NCBI GenBank assembly: GCA_050185455.1 | Contig: JBFWZL010000028.1 | Location: 1-21,758 of the forward strand | Reading direction: 5' to 3' | DNA: 21,758 nt | Origin: SYOC01 sp050185455 | Lineage (GTDB): Bacteria > Desulfobacterota > Binatia > Bin18 | In this document: piece by piece, positions 1 to 8,438 of the stretch | How the letters are laid out: every line of letters starts with the position of its first letter | Position numbering within the stretch: position 1 is the stretch's first letter | Made by a program: the position numbers and the translations under genes | The notes under the pieces: model-generated | Databases searched by the model: none | What the model was told of the DNA's origin: nothing | The model's input: the letters and a program-made list of their open reading frames with translations, nothing else

Positions 1-124
1 ATTACACAACTCAGAGGCAGAGAAGAAGTAGTATGTTAGTAAGAGGAAGCTCGAAGTACCACTAAAAAGAAGATCGGGGGTTGGTCAGCGATAAGGTAAG
101 AATGGTTTTTGGGAACTGTCAGGA

Positions 125-919
125 TTGAGTCATTTGCTTGCTTTAACGTCGATGTCTTCACTGCATCAGCCGATCTCTCATATTTCGGAGCTTCCTGAAC
201 TGACGGGGCAGGCTGTTCATTACTGGTTCGTGCCGCTTACTTGCGTTGAATCCAGTCTTGAATCTTTACAAACGCTGCTCTCTTCTGACGAGCGCGAACG
301 CGCCGGCCGGTACCGATTTCCCATTCACTGTCGGCGGTTCATCGTGCGTCATGCCGCCTTGCGGACAATTCTAGCCGCGTATAGCGGTGTTCCAGTTTAT
401 AACCTCAGCTTTCAGGTTGATCACTACGGCAAGCCGGAGCTTGATGCGTCGTTTGTGGACAGTCCTTTATATTTTAATCTTTCTCATTCCGACGAATTGG
501 CCGTGATTGCCGTGAGTCGCATCGGCCCGCTTGGAGTGGACATCGAACGGATTCGCCCGCTCTCCGATCTAGAGGCTATCGCCACTCAGTATTTCTCGCC
601 CGCGGAACAAGCGGCGATTCTTCGTCTGCCAGCTGAGCAGCGTCTTCTTGCCTTCTATCGCTGCTGGACCAGTAAAGAAGCGTTCATTAAAGCCCTCGGC
701 ATGGGGCTGCAATTCGAGCTGAACCGCTTCGACGTTTCAGTATCGCCTACCGATCCGCCGGCTCTCCTCTGCATTGACAATAACCCACGAAAAGCGCGCC
801 TTTGGTATATGACTGACGTTGCGTGCGAGGAGGGTTATATGGGGGCGTTCGTTAGCACCAGACGGCCAGAGGAGGTGCTTTACCGCCGCTGGGTCCCGCC
901 GCCGCTCGCTTCCCTGTGA
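125..919 (+). CDS. 4'-phosphopantetheinyl transferase (Sfp/AcpT superfamily)
   Basis: This enzyme transfers the phosphopantetheine arm of coenzyme A to a serine of acyl or peptidyl carrier proteins, activating fatty acid, polyketide or nonribosomal peptide synthases. The 264-residue length fits the Sfp group. Visible motifs are FNLSHS (residues 117-122), GVDIERIRP (137-145, with the magnesium-binding Asp and Glu) and the signature FYRCWTSKEAFIKALGMGL (177-195). The longest frame starts at a TTG (125); an in-frame ATG lies at 152. Neither has a well-spaced ribosome binding site, so the start is uncertain, but the conserved core is unaffected. No carrier-protein or synthase gene lies in the window, so its partner is unknown. 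It converges with the amidohydrolase at 1031-2722. The 124 bases upstream show no gene or clear promoter. Confidence 0.93.
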   Translation: MSHLLALTSMSSLHQPISHISELPELTGQAVHYWFVPLTCVESSLESLQTLLSSDERERAGRYRFPIHCRRFIVRHAALRTILAAYSGVPVYNLSFQVDHYGKPELDASFVDSPLYFNLSHSDELAVIAVSRIGPLGVDIERIRPLSDLEAIATQYFSPAEQAAILRLPAEQRLLAFYRCWTSKEAFIKALGMGLQFELNRFDVSVSPTDPPALLCIDNNPRKARLWYMTDVACEEGYMGAFVSTRRPEEVLYRRWVPPPLASL

Positions 920-951
920 AAGTAGTGGTTCTGATTTGGTTCGTCATCGTG

Positions 952-977
952 CGGGGGCGTTGTCGGCAACGCCCCCG
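952..977. terminator. GC-rich hairpin between convergent genes
   Basis: A perfect 11-bp inverted repeat (CGGGGGCGTTG, loop TCGG, CAACGCCCCCG) lies 32 bases after the transferase stop and 53 bases from the stop of the convergent amidohydrolase. The stability, tetraloop and position suggest a shared bidirectional terminator. No run of T follows on either strand, so it may instead be a transcript-end stabiliser. Confidence 0.65.
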
Positions 978-1030
978 TAGGAATTCAATCGACGCTGAGG
1001 TTATACAATCACACCTTATCTCAAACATAT

Positions 1031-2722
1031 TTACCCTGTCAGTTGTCCTGCACGCAGCACTTGCCCGGGCAGCGCTCCTGTATGACGCTGACCTTCGTAC
1101 AGCACTTTACCATTAACGATTGTACAGGTGATTCCTTCCGCCTGCGTAACAAGTCTGCGGCCGCCGCCTGGCAGATCGTGGCGGATTTCCGGACGTTCCG
1201 GCGAACTTACAGTGTTGAGGTCGAAAATCGTGATGTCCGCCGCCATGCCAGTGCGCAGTACGCCGCGATCCGTGAGACCGAAGAATTGCGCCGGTTCCGA
1301 GGTGATGCGTTGCACCGCGCGTTCAAGCGAAAGCGCCTGCTTCTCGCGCACAAAGGTTCCTAATAAATAGCTGGGATATCCTGCGTTGCACAACATATCG
1401 ACGTGCGCGCCGCCGTCGGAAATGCCGATCAGCGTGCGCGGATCATTGAATTTCTTGACTACCCGCCCTTCGTTAATATCCAGCAGCGGCATCATGAAAT
1501 CGACTGCAAGCTCATCCTCAAGCGCGAGGTCAAAGAAGGCGTCAAGCGGCGCCACGCCGCGCTCGCGGGCGATCTCGGCCAGACTTTTCCACTCCGTGGA
1601 CTTGAGTGCAGGGTTGGCGACCTCCTTTACCTGGGTGCGATTCCAGATGTCATGGAGGACCGTGCGGCGTTCAAGTTCCGCCGCAAATGCCCGTCGAAAC
1701 TCCACGCCTGCGTAGACCCGCTTCTGTGCCTCGGTCGATTTGTCTTCGAATACCGGTTTCATTGAGTTCATACTGGCGAACAGAAATGGATTGCGCAGGT
1801 TGAACTCAACGATCAGTGGACGCACGGCGACCTGCGGGCGGCATCCGCGTGCGAGCAACGGCGCTACTTTCTCCAACGTCTCGACCCACGCCTCGGGCGC
1901 GTCGTCACGGTCGCGCAGGTTAAGCCATGTTACTGGCCGCTCGCTTGCGGCTGAGAGCAAATCAAGCAATGCATACTCTCGGTCTGACACTCCGCTCGGC
2001 TGTTTGGTAAGCGCAATTTCGATTACCCCACGACCAAGTTCCCGCAGCATCCCTGCATAGGCGCGCAATTCCTCGTGGCTGGCGAGTCGACACGCAAGCG
2101 GCTGGGCCTTGTAACCGAGATGTTGCGGCATGACGGTGAGCGAGAAGCCCAGCGCGCCTGCTGCAAGCGATTCTTGTAAAAGAGTTCTGATCTGTTCGGT
2201 TTCCGCTGGCGTTGCTTCCCTCCCCATTGCGTCGTCGCCCATGACAAAATGGCGGAACGGCGATAGTGCGGCGAGAAAGCCTACGTTGATTCCAACTCCG
2301 CGATTGGCGATGGCGTTCATGTACTGCGGAAAGCTCTCCCAGTCCCACGGAAGACCGCGATTAAGGACCTCGTAGGGAATTGCCTCAACATGAACAAGAT
2401 TCCAGGTCGCCACATCACGCTCCGCCGGTTTGCATGGCGCTAGACCAACGCCGCAATTGCCCATAATCACGGTGGTCACGCCGTGCCAGGATGAGCAGGT
2501 AACGAGCGGGTCCCAACAAACTTGCGCGTCGTAGTGCGTATGCGGATCAATGAACCCCGGCGCGACGATCAGATCAGAGGCGTCGATTACGCGCGCGGCT
2601 CCCCCGGAAATCGCGCCAATCTCGACAATTCGTCCCGCCTGCACCGCCAGGTCGGCGCGGAAGGCGGGCGCTCCACTGCCATCGACGAGCATGCCGTTTT
2701 TAATCAGTAAATCGTAAGCCAT
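1031..2722 (-). CDS. N-acyl-D-amino-acid deacylase-like amidohydrolase
   Basis: A member of the D-aminoacylase branch of the amidohydrolase superfamily, which hydrolyses N-acyl-D-amino acids or similar amides at a metal centre. At 563 residues it is a full-length representative. The N-terminus has the beta-sandwich start typical of the family, then GFIDPHTHYDAQ with metal ligands H61 and H63. GNCGVG (C90) is the conserved cysteine segment of D-aminoacylases. ISDGGAHVDML lies in the last third and GMAADITIFDL near the C-terminus rejoins the beta sandwich. The ATG at 2722 follows a purine-rich GAGGGGA. The real substrate cannot be read from sequence; many uncultured soil lineages carry several paralogs. 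It stands alone, convergent with the phosphopantetheinyl transferase. Confidence 0.88.
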   Translation of the reverse strand: MAYDLLIKNGMLVDGSGAPAFRADLAVQAGRIVEIGAISGGAARVIDASDLIVAPGFIDPHTHYDAQVCWDPLVTCSSWHGVTTVIMGNCGVGLAPCKPAERDVATWNLVHVEAIPYEVLNRGLPWDWESFPQYMNAIANRGVGINVGFLAALSPFRHFVMGDDAMGREATPAETEQIRTLLQESLAAGALGFSLTVMPQHLGYKAQPLACRLASHEELRAYAGMLRELGRGVIEIALTKQPSGVSDREYALLDLLSAASERPVTWLNLRDRDDAPEAWVETLEKVAPLLARGCRPQVAVRPLIVEFNLRNPFLFASMNSMKPVFEDKSTEAQKRVYAGVEFRRAFAAELERRTVLHDIWNRTQVKEVANPALKSTEWKSLAEIARERGVAPLDAFFDLALEDELAVDFMMPLLDINEGRVVKKFNDPRTLIGISDGGAHVDMLCNAGYPSYLLGTFVREKQALSLERAVQRITSEPAQFFGLTDRGVLRTGMAADITIFDLNTVSSPERPEIRHDLPGGGRRLVTQAEGITCTIVNGKVLYEGQRHTGALPGQVLRAGQLTG

Positions 2723-3224
2723 GGCTGTTTCCCCTCTTTACGCAGCACGTTTGTTTCCTTTGCCGGCCTTTTCCTTGGTGACAAGGTGTAAAAAGACATT
2801 AGACAAAGTGGCACTACGGCAAAACAAAAGTGTTGTCAACCTTGCGGTGGGAAAGGTGTAGGTGAGTGGATAACGCGTAGGACGCTGCTTCTATTGCTTG
2901 TTCCTGTCTCGGGTAAGGGGAACGATACCGTTCGCGGCGTTCGGCACGATAAAAGGCTTTCCTTTGTTCACACATCGTGTGATCACTTACCGACCAGAGG
3001 CTCATGGCTACGTTTTCGGCTCCTTTCAGTTCAGGAGATGTTCGCTCACCCCAATATGCCGCCGTGTAGTTTGTGATCATGCTGGTTCATCTTCTTTGAT
3101 CTTTGTGTAGCCATTATCAAGCGTGTGCTTCTGGTGGAAGAGGGTAAATATGTGGTGGTTACGCTCTGTATCCTCGTGTGAAACTAGACACCCTTCACTT
3201 TCAAGGGAAAGATCCGCAGCACGG
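2723..3224. other. Intergenic stretch with no recognisable gene
   Basis: About 500 bases lie between the start of the deacylase-like gene and the end of the methyltransferase operon. Short open frames exist on both strands (for example 2814-3080 minus and 2898-3110 plus), but none has a convincing start, ribosome site or recognisable motif. It should contain the promoter of the amidohydrolase gene near its left end. A weak 5-bp hairpin (CCCTT/AAGGG, 3191-3206) lies just beyond the nuclease gene stop. Otherwise nothing is seen in it. Confidence 0.5.
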
Positions 3225-3887
3225 TCAGCAGAACATGAGAAATGTATGGTAAATGTCGATGGGACGCCTAAGTGTGACTCGATTGTGTCGGGTATGGCAC
3301 GTGTAGGTAGGGCCGGATCTTATTGGATATTTGCGCCAAGCGCTGTGTGCATGAAGTGAAAAAACCTTGCGGCGTGCTTCGAGCTTCGCCTGAATCTTAC
3401 GCGCCCAGCTCTCTGCCGTATCCGATTGCACATAGCCGAGCATGCCTGCGTCATCTTCTGCGGAAGCATAGTCGCCTCTCAAGAAGCACCCGAGTCCTTC
3501 CGGTCCGACGTATTTCGTTGCCGGATGACGCTTTCCCAGCCGTTTTGCTTCAAATGAAAAACGACTCTTTGGCAAGCGTTGGGATGAGACAATCTTGATA
3601 TCGAGGCGATAACGGTTCTCCCCCAAACGGCCCGGGGTATTTATGTGAGGATCGTCCTGTACATCAAAATGCCGGAAAACTTTCAAACGCGGATCTTCAG
3701 TGACCTCCTCCATGCTCCTTACAAGTTCTCCCGTAATTGCTGGCTCCTTCTGTTTGCTCCAGTCTGTAGGGGTAAGTTTTCGATAGCCCAGTTCGAGCAA
3801 TTGATGAACTCTGATGATAAAGATGCGGCGATAGTCGTTCGCGTTGTCTGACTGCCCTCTATGCTGCCCGACCTTACGAGCAATCAA
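3225..3887 (-). CDS. Putative PD-(D/E)XK nuclease partner of the adjacent DNA methyltransferase
   Basis: No named family was recognised. The 220-residue protein carries a PD-(D/E)XK-like arrangement: RLDIKI (D96) followed 17 residues later by FSFEAKRL (E113, K115), then a Gly-rich stretch and GMLGYVQSD, a plausible later core strand with a Gln. The proposed start is the TTG at 3887, whose last two bases overlap the TGA of the methyltransferase as TTGA. A GGGAG lies 7 bases before it, so translational coupling is likely. The open frame extends back to 3962, but that part lies inside the methyltransferase gene. The simplest role is the cleavage or restriction subunit of a restriction-modification-like system. 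The pairing is inferred from position and motif; catalysis is unproven. Confidence 0.7.
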   Translation of the reverse strand: MIARKVGQHRGQSDNANDYRRIFIIRVHQLLELGYRKLTPTDWSKQKEPAITGELVRSMEEVTEDPRLKVFRHFDVQDDPHINTPGRLGENRYRLDIKIVSSQRLPKSRFSFEAKRLGKRHPATKYVGPEGLGCFLRGDYASAEDDAGMLGYVQSDTAESWARKIQAKLEARRKVFSLHAHSAWRKYPIRSGPTYTCHTRHNRVTLRRPIDIYHTFLMFC

Positions 3888-6800
3888 TCCGTTTCTCCCG
3901 CTGCGGCGATAGTCTCGGCGATAATGTTGCTTGCGTCCGAAATCGCTTGACTCTCCGTCCAATGGAACCGTTGCATGGGTTTGAATACGAAGGTGCGAGG
4001 CCCCTCATACACTCGGAGATTCCGATCAAAATAGACCCACTGGCTCCACTGCTTTCTCAGGCGCTGGCGGATTGTGTTCAGTTCGGCAGCTGCATCCTTC
4101 TCGGCTGGAATGACCTGGATCTCGCCATGATGACCGTTGCGGGTCAATTCAACCTCCAGCATCGCAGAGGTGGGCTCATAGATAACATTGATTTCGTGTT
4201 GACCAGTAAGCTCACCCTCAATAAAGCCATCGAGTTCTGACTTGAGTCGACGCGCATACCTTTTCAGATCAGAGACAGTTGGGGGCCTGACTGCATTGGA
4301 GCCAAGTTGACCTTCATTAAGATCGAGCTTGACGGTTACCAGATCCCGGATCAGTACTCGATCAATATCGGTAAGCCTGAGCGAGTCAAAAACAAGGTCA
4401 TTCAGTTTGCGGCAAAGTTTGTCGATCGCTCCATTGGGCGATTCTTTTGAGAAGAACATCGACTCCTTTAACTTAAATCGTTTGACAGTTTCTTCCACTA
4501 GTTGATCGTGTAGTCTAACCCATTGCTCTAGCTCTTTTGCTGACAGATTAGAGAGAGGGATTGGAAGCTCCCGGAGTGCGTTAAGGGTTGCTCGGTCTCG
4601 CTTTACTCCTAATTCCGTTGAAGTGAGGAGATGATAAAAGACAAAATCGGAGCTGAGGAAAAGGGCTAAAGCCTTCAGGAAATTTCGATTATTCGACGTG
4701 CTTACAATACCAATCTGACGCGGTGGCACGACAATGAATTCCTCGGAGTAAACGGCAAAGTTCCGGGCTGCACTGACGATGACATGGGGAGGTCTACAGA
4801 CCGAGAGCGGAAGACGAACACCGCCACGTTTTCTCGCAAAACCAAATTCAGGCCCTACAGTCTTGAGGGAATGGTCAGGGAAGGCAAAGAAGTTCCTCAG
4901 TTTCTCCAGCTCTGTAACGTGTAGTTGCCACTTCCCTATAACTTCAGGGACAGGTTCAACCTCTTCAGTGCCATTCTGGCCACGGCGAAGCTCAAGACCC
5001 TGTGAGATAATTACTAGTTGATTTTTCTCCGAATCGCGTAATCGTGGAAACTGACGCGCAAGCCTGCGCAGAAGTTTCTCATCAAGTTCCGAGCCCCAGG
5101 TAGCAAGCTTCCATGGGAGACTATTGCCAGTGGCTACCTTGGCGAGCGGAATATCCCGTATTTCGCTCGCGTTCAGCACGAGGCTCCAGGTTTCCTGCCG
5201 TGTATTCTCACTGACCGGCCGTGTGGGTTCTTGATTCGCCACCAACGGAGTATAGGTCGTGATGTATTCTTCATCCTCCTCAGATTTGAGAAAATGATGA
5301 GGGCGTAGCCCATAGAAAAACGATGCCGCAGGTGCTTGAGAGCGTTTAGCAAACAGAACATTGGCAAAATTAGCAAAATTCGCTACGGCATGCACTCTAA
5401 ATTTACGAAAGAACATAGAGCGGAATTCTCGTGATGGATCATCAAAGAGAGTCATGGCAGGAAGCAGCAGCCCTGCCTCACCGTGTGCCGTTAAACACTC
5501 ACCTACGGCCCAAGCAAACGCCTGCGCGACTTGATTCCCTCCAATTGGCCTTTCCCGATCTTTCTGCTCCTCCATCCACCGCCAAACCGGTTTGTCTTGC
5601 AAACTAAGTTTCTTAGGATTCAACTTTTTCCAGGGCGGATTGCCGACCACCCAATCAAACTTTTTCTTGGAGAGGAGACTTTGGAGCTTAGCATTATCCT
5701 CAAAAAAGTTGGCGTGAAAGATGTTTTCGTCTCGCAGGGACGGAAGTTTTACCCGCTTGTTGTCTTCCAGGTCGGGTGGATTACAGTAATCCAGGAGTGT
5801 GAGGAGGAGACTCAGTTCGGTCACGCTGCAGGCGTCGGGGTCGCGGTCCACACCAAAGATGTGCTCTTGCAGAAGTTCGCGTAGCTTGATTGGTCCCGGG
5901 ACATCACCAGTTGGCGGATATTCCCGCTCGATCAGTCTCCGATAGCATTGGACAAGAAAGGCTCCTGAGCCACAAGCTGGATCAAGAATGCGCATCCCTC
6001 GGCTGAGCGGATGACGGTCTTCCATTTCAGCCAACATGAAATTGACGACAGGGATTGGCGTGTAATACGCTCCAGCCTCTTTGCCGCGTGTCAAGCCTTC
6101 TTCCGACGTCGAAGTATGTAGAAACTGCTCATAGACAACCGAAAGCGTTTCGATAGGGATGTACGAGAAGTCATACGCTTGAAAATCTAAGTGCAGCTGC
6201 CACCTTCCGTCCCCTAAAGGTTGGTCTCCCGCAAAGGTCGCAGCGACCATGCTAATATGCTCCTGTGTAGGTGCATCCCTCTTATGGAAGTCGAGCGGAA
6301 AGACACTGCCATTGAGCCAGTCATCAAGTTGCTGGATAAGACGCTGTACGCCAGGAAGTGTGGCCTCACGGCCGAACACTGCCTCTTCAGTGATTTCCCA
6401 CCCTTCCAGTTTTCGCTTCGAAAGAATACCGTGGTCTTTTAGGTAGTGAAGGTAGACGTACTTGCCAATGAGAGCATGCGATATTTCCGGTTTCAGCTTT
6501 TTTTTCTGAAGCTCCTGATCAAGTTGCTGCAAGTTCTCAAGCAGCCGCCAGTCCACTCGACCTTCGGGCCGCACTTCGTTGCCCCAGCGGCGCCAGATTG
6601 TTGCTTCGTCAATGGCGTCAGCGTGAAAACTCTCAGCAAGCTGAAGAACCTCATTCGTGTTTTTTAGGACTTGGAGTATTTCTTTGCCCGGCTGCTCTCC
6701 ACGGCGACGATAGCGGAATCCCGAGTAGAGCCGAATAGTTTGCGGAGTCTGAATGAGAACGAACGGCACAACGTCCTGATTCCACACGAGGCGATGCGTT

Positions 6801-7036
6801 TTATCGGCTTCTTCATCGCTAGTGGCCTCGCAGAGGTAGACAACGGGGACCATGGGCTCGGCAGTAGTCCCAGAAGGTGGCCGCAACACATAGACACCGT
6901 GGAGCCCACATTTCTCAACCGCATGACGGAAGATGTGTCCGTAGCCGGGTGCAGACTCCATCTTCCCTTCCCCTCTGCGGAGGAAGTTAGGCGAGTCAGC
7001 GTAGCCAAGTTGATTGAGCAGAGTAGACACCTGCAT
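3884..7036 (-). CDS. Large N6-adenine DNA methyltransferase, Eco57I/type IIG-like
   Basis: A 1050-residue protein with the organisation of large type IIG and Eco57I-like methyltransferases. From the ATG at 7036, residues ~1-125 form a mixed segment containing VVYLCEATS and PFVLIQTPQTIRLYSGF. This resembles HsdR-type N-terminal nuclease folds, but the acidic strand reads E-A-T rather than E-x-K, so it may be inactive. A helical region leads to YYTPIPVVNFML, the SAM-binding motif DPACGSGAF (352-360) and the catalytic NPPW (466-469), characteristic of N6-adenine methylation. The ~550-residue C-terminal part should hold target recognition. An in-frame TTG at 7057 overlaps the upstream gene's TGA as TTGA; the ATG at 7036 is preferred because GAGG lies 9 bases before it. 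It sits between a regulator and a candidate nuclease gene in one tight operon. Confidence 0.88.
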   Translation of the reverse strand: MQVSTLLNQLGYADSPNFLRRGEGKMESAPGYGHIFRHAVEKCGLHGVYVLRPPSGTTAEPMVPVVYLCEATSDEEADKTHRLVWNQDVVPFVLIQTPQTIRLYSGFRYRRRGEQPGKEILQVLKNTNEVLQLAESFHADAIDEATIWRRWGNEVRPEGRVDWRLLENLQQLDQELQKKKLKPEISHALIGKYVYLHYLKDHGILSKRKLEGWEITEEAVFGREATLPGVQRLIQQLDDWLNGSVFPLDFHKRDAPTQEHISMVAATFAGDQPLGDGRWQLHLDFQAYDFSYIPIETLSVVYEQFLHTSTSEEGLTRGKEAGAYYTPIPVVNFMLAEMEDRHPLSRGMRILDPACGSGAFLVQCYRRLIEREYPPTGDVPGPIKLRELLQEHIFGVDRDPDACSVTELSLLLTLLDYCNPPDLEDNKRVKLPSLRDENIFHANFFEDNAKLQSLLSKKKFDWVVGNPPWKKLNPKKLSLQDKPVWRWMEEQKDRERPIGGNQVAQAFAWAVGECLTAHGEAGLLLPAMTLFDDPSREFRSMFFRKFRVHAVANFANFANVLFAKRSQAPAASFFYGLRPHHFLKSEEDEEYITTYTPLVANQEPTRPVSENTRQETWSLVLNASEIRDIPLAKVATGNSLPWKLATWGSELDEKLLRRLARQFPRLRDSEKNQLVIISQGLELRRGQNGTEEVEPVPEVIGKWQLHVTELEKLRNFFAFPDHSLKTVGPEFGFARKRGGVRLPLSVCRPPHVIVSAARNFAVYSEEFIVVPPRQIGIVSTSNNRNFLKALALFLSSDFVFYHLLTSTELGVKRDRATLNALRELPIPLSNLSAKELEQWVRLHDQLVEETVKRFKLKESMFFSKESPNGAIDKLCRKLNDLVFDSLRLTDIDRVLIRDLVTVKLDLNEGQLGSNAVRPPTVSDLKRYARRLKSELDGFIEGELTGQHEINVIYEPTSAMLEVELTRNGHHGEIQVIPAEKDAAAELNTIRQRLRKQWSQWVYFDRNLRVYEGPRTFVFKPMQRFHWTESQAISDASNIIAETIAAAGETD

Positions 7037-7053
7037 GACGGACGTCCTCGAAG

Positions 7054-7710
7054 TCAACTTACTGCACGGGCTGCTACAATTCTTTCGTTCGCATTCTCTC
7101 GTGTCATATCCACAAGCACATTCTCGATCGCTTTGCGGGACTTACGAACGGCTTCATCTGGGGTTCTGCCACGCTGAAGACGTCCAGGAAATTCACGGCA
7201 GTGCGCGGTGAAGTTTTTCCCATTTTGTTCACTGCTAAGACGAAGGTGAAACGTTCTCCCTGCTACAGCCACTTTTTCTGTCCAAACTTGTGGTAGTTTC
7301 TCCACACGCTTGGCAGTTTCCAGGATACGCCGCCCTAGCGGGACTGACCAAACCATCTGCCTCGTCAAGACTTCCATGGCCTGCCGTTCGTCAGTCAGAA
7401 TAAAGACTTGTTTGCCATCCGTGAGTAAAGTGAGTCGCGAAAGCGTCTGTGAATTGGAGAGTTCGGGATTCAATGCGCGGAGTTCCTTCACTGCCGCGCG
7501 GATTTTCTGAAGAGGGCACTTGCCTTCTCGGAGATCAAGAATTGCACGGATGCTCACCAAGTCCTGGAACGTATAACTACGTCGTGAACCTTGACCGTTT
7601 GCCTCTCGCCCTGAGGGCGGCAGGAGCTTGCTCCGCGCCCAATGGTCAAGCATACGAACGCTAGCTCCAGTGATTTTTGCAGCTGCTGATGTAGAGAATT
7701 CACGAGCCAA
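7054..7710 (-). CDS. MerR-type HTH fused to HicB-like domain, operon regulator
   Basis: A DNA-binding regulator of about 218 residues with an unusual fusion. Residues ~4-75 form a MerR-like winged helix (FSTSAAAKITGASVRMLDHW, then RRSYTFQDLVSIRAILDL). A central segment of ~65 residues follows. The C-terminal ~70 residues look like a HicB antitoxin fold, with FTAHCREFPGRLQRGRTPDEAVRKSRKAIENVL, the usual HicB pattern of a short beta sheet and a helix rich in A, E and K. No ATG precedes the HTH. TTG at 7710 has GGAGG five bases upstream and is preferred over TTG at 7722. No HicA toxin gene is adjacent, so the HicB part may act as an oligomerisation or ligand domain. It most likely controls the methyltransferase-nuclease operon from the promoter just upstream. 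Confidence 0.82.
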   Translation of the reverse strand: MAREFSTSAAAKITGASVRMLDHWARSKLLPPSGREANGQGSRRSYTFQDLVSIRAILDLREGKCPLQKIRAAVKELRALNPELSNSQTLSRLTLLTDGKQVFILTDERQAMEVLTRQMVWSVPLGRRILETAKRVEKLPQVWTEKVAVAGRTFHLRLSSEQNGKNFTAHCREFPGRLQRGRTPDEAVRKSRKAIENVLVDMTRENANERIVAARAVS

Positions 7711-7740
7711 GATTTCCTCCAACAGGTGATCTGGTAACGT

Positions 7741-7769
7741 ATACTATAAAAGGTCGTATGGGAGGGCAA
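7741..7769 (-). promoter_or_regulatory. Predicted sigma-70 promoter of the MerR-HicB/methyltransferase operon
   Basis: On the minus strand TTGCCC (-35, 7769-7764) is followed after 17 bases by TAGTAT (-10, 7746-7741). Transcription would begin around 7734, giving a leader of only about 25 bases to the TTG start at 7710. An overlapping TATAGT two bases closer would be an alternative -10 with a 15-base spacer. Predicted by eye only. Confidence 0.5.
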
Positions 7770-7774
7770 GGCTA

Positions 7775-7798
7775 AACTACACAAGAGTAGTTCAACTA
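7775..7798. promoter_or_regulatory. Inverted-repeat cluster, candidate operator
   Basis: The sequence reads AACTAC, six bases, GTAGTT, one base, AACTA. It forms a perfect 6-bp palindrome with a 6-base spacer (7775-7792) and an overlapping TAGTT-C-AACTA palindrome (7788-7798). It lies directly upstream of the predicted -35 of the methyltransferase operon, where the MerR-HicB protein or an activator could bind. Confidence 0.4.
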
Positions 7799-7888
7799 TG
7801 GAACCGAAGCTTACATTTCACAAAACAACGAAAGGAGGTAAGAGAGGGGCTTTACTCCTTTCTGTACAATGGATCGCACTTCTTCCTC

Positions 7889-8368
7889 TTACTTGATCCC
7901 CATCACCTGCCCGCCGGTCATCTTCACCAAATCCTCTGGCGTCAAGCGAAACACGGCGAACGGCGTGCCCGCCGCCGCCCAGATTTCTTGATGCTGTAAC
8001 AGGTCTTCATCGATAAAGATGTCAACCGAGGAAGCGTGACCAATCGGCGGCACTCCGCCGATTGCAAAGCCGGTGTGCTCGCGCACGAAGTCGGCGTCGG
8101 CTTTGTCCAAACGTTCACCCAGTACTGTCTCGATCTTTTCTTCTTTCACTTGGTTGACGCCACTAGCGATGACCAGAATGGGCTTCCCTGTTCGTTTGGT
8201 TTTGAATACTAGCGATTTGGCGATTTGCTCGACTGTGCAGCCAATCGCGATAGCCGCTTCTGCCGCGCTCCGCGTGGTTTGCGGCATTTCCATGACCTGA
8301 CAGGAGAAGCCGAAAGATAACAAAACGTCTTGCACCCTCTGTGCGCTCGGGCTTAGCCTTTGTGACAT
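7889..8368 (-). CDS. YbaK/EbsC-family aminoacyl-tRNA deacylase
   Basis: A 159-residue single-domain protein of the YbaK/ProRS-associated editing family, whose members hydrolyse mischarged aminoacyl-tRNA such as Cys-tRNA(Pro) or Ala-tRNA(Pro). Supporting features are the family length, IAKSLVFKT (K51, at the position of the catalytic lysine), the ILVIASGVNQV strand, and FAIGGVPPIGH (102-111), the conserved glycine loop. The ATG at 8368 has GGAG five bases upstream. It lies 70 bases behind an MFS transporter gene on the same strand, so cotranscription is possible, though no functional link is evident. Substrate specificity (YbaK, ProX or YeaK-like) cannot be decided from sequence. Confidence 0.9.
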   Translation of the reverse strand: MSQRLSPSAQRVQDVLLSFGFSCQVMEMPQTTRSAAEAAIAIGCTVEQIAKSLVFKTKRTGKPILVIASGVNQVKEEKIETVLGERLDKADADFVREHTGFAIGGVPPIGHASSVDIFIDEDLLQHQEIWAAAGTPFAVFRLTPEDLVKMTGGQVMGIK

Positions 8369-8438
8369 TTCTGCTCCTTCCTGCGCTCCTGGTGTCTCCC
8401 ATTTTCACCCTGAACGAGAAGTGTACCCCACTATCTAT

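Noticed and set aside
2814..3080. Open frame of 88 codons on the minus strand
   Set aside because: No ribosome site, no recognised motif and overlapping frames on the plus strand; treated as non-coding. Could be a remnant of an unidentified element.
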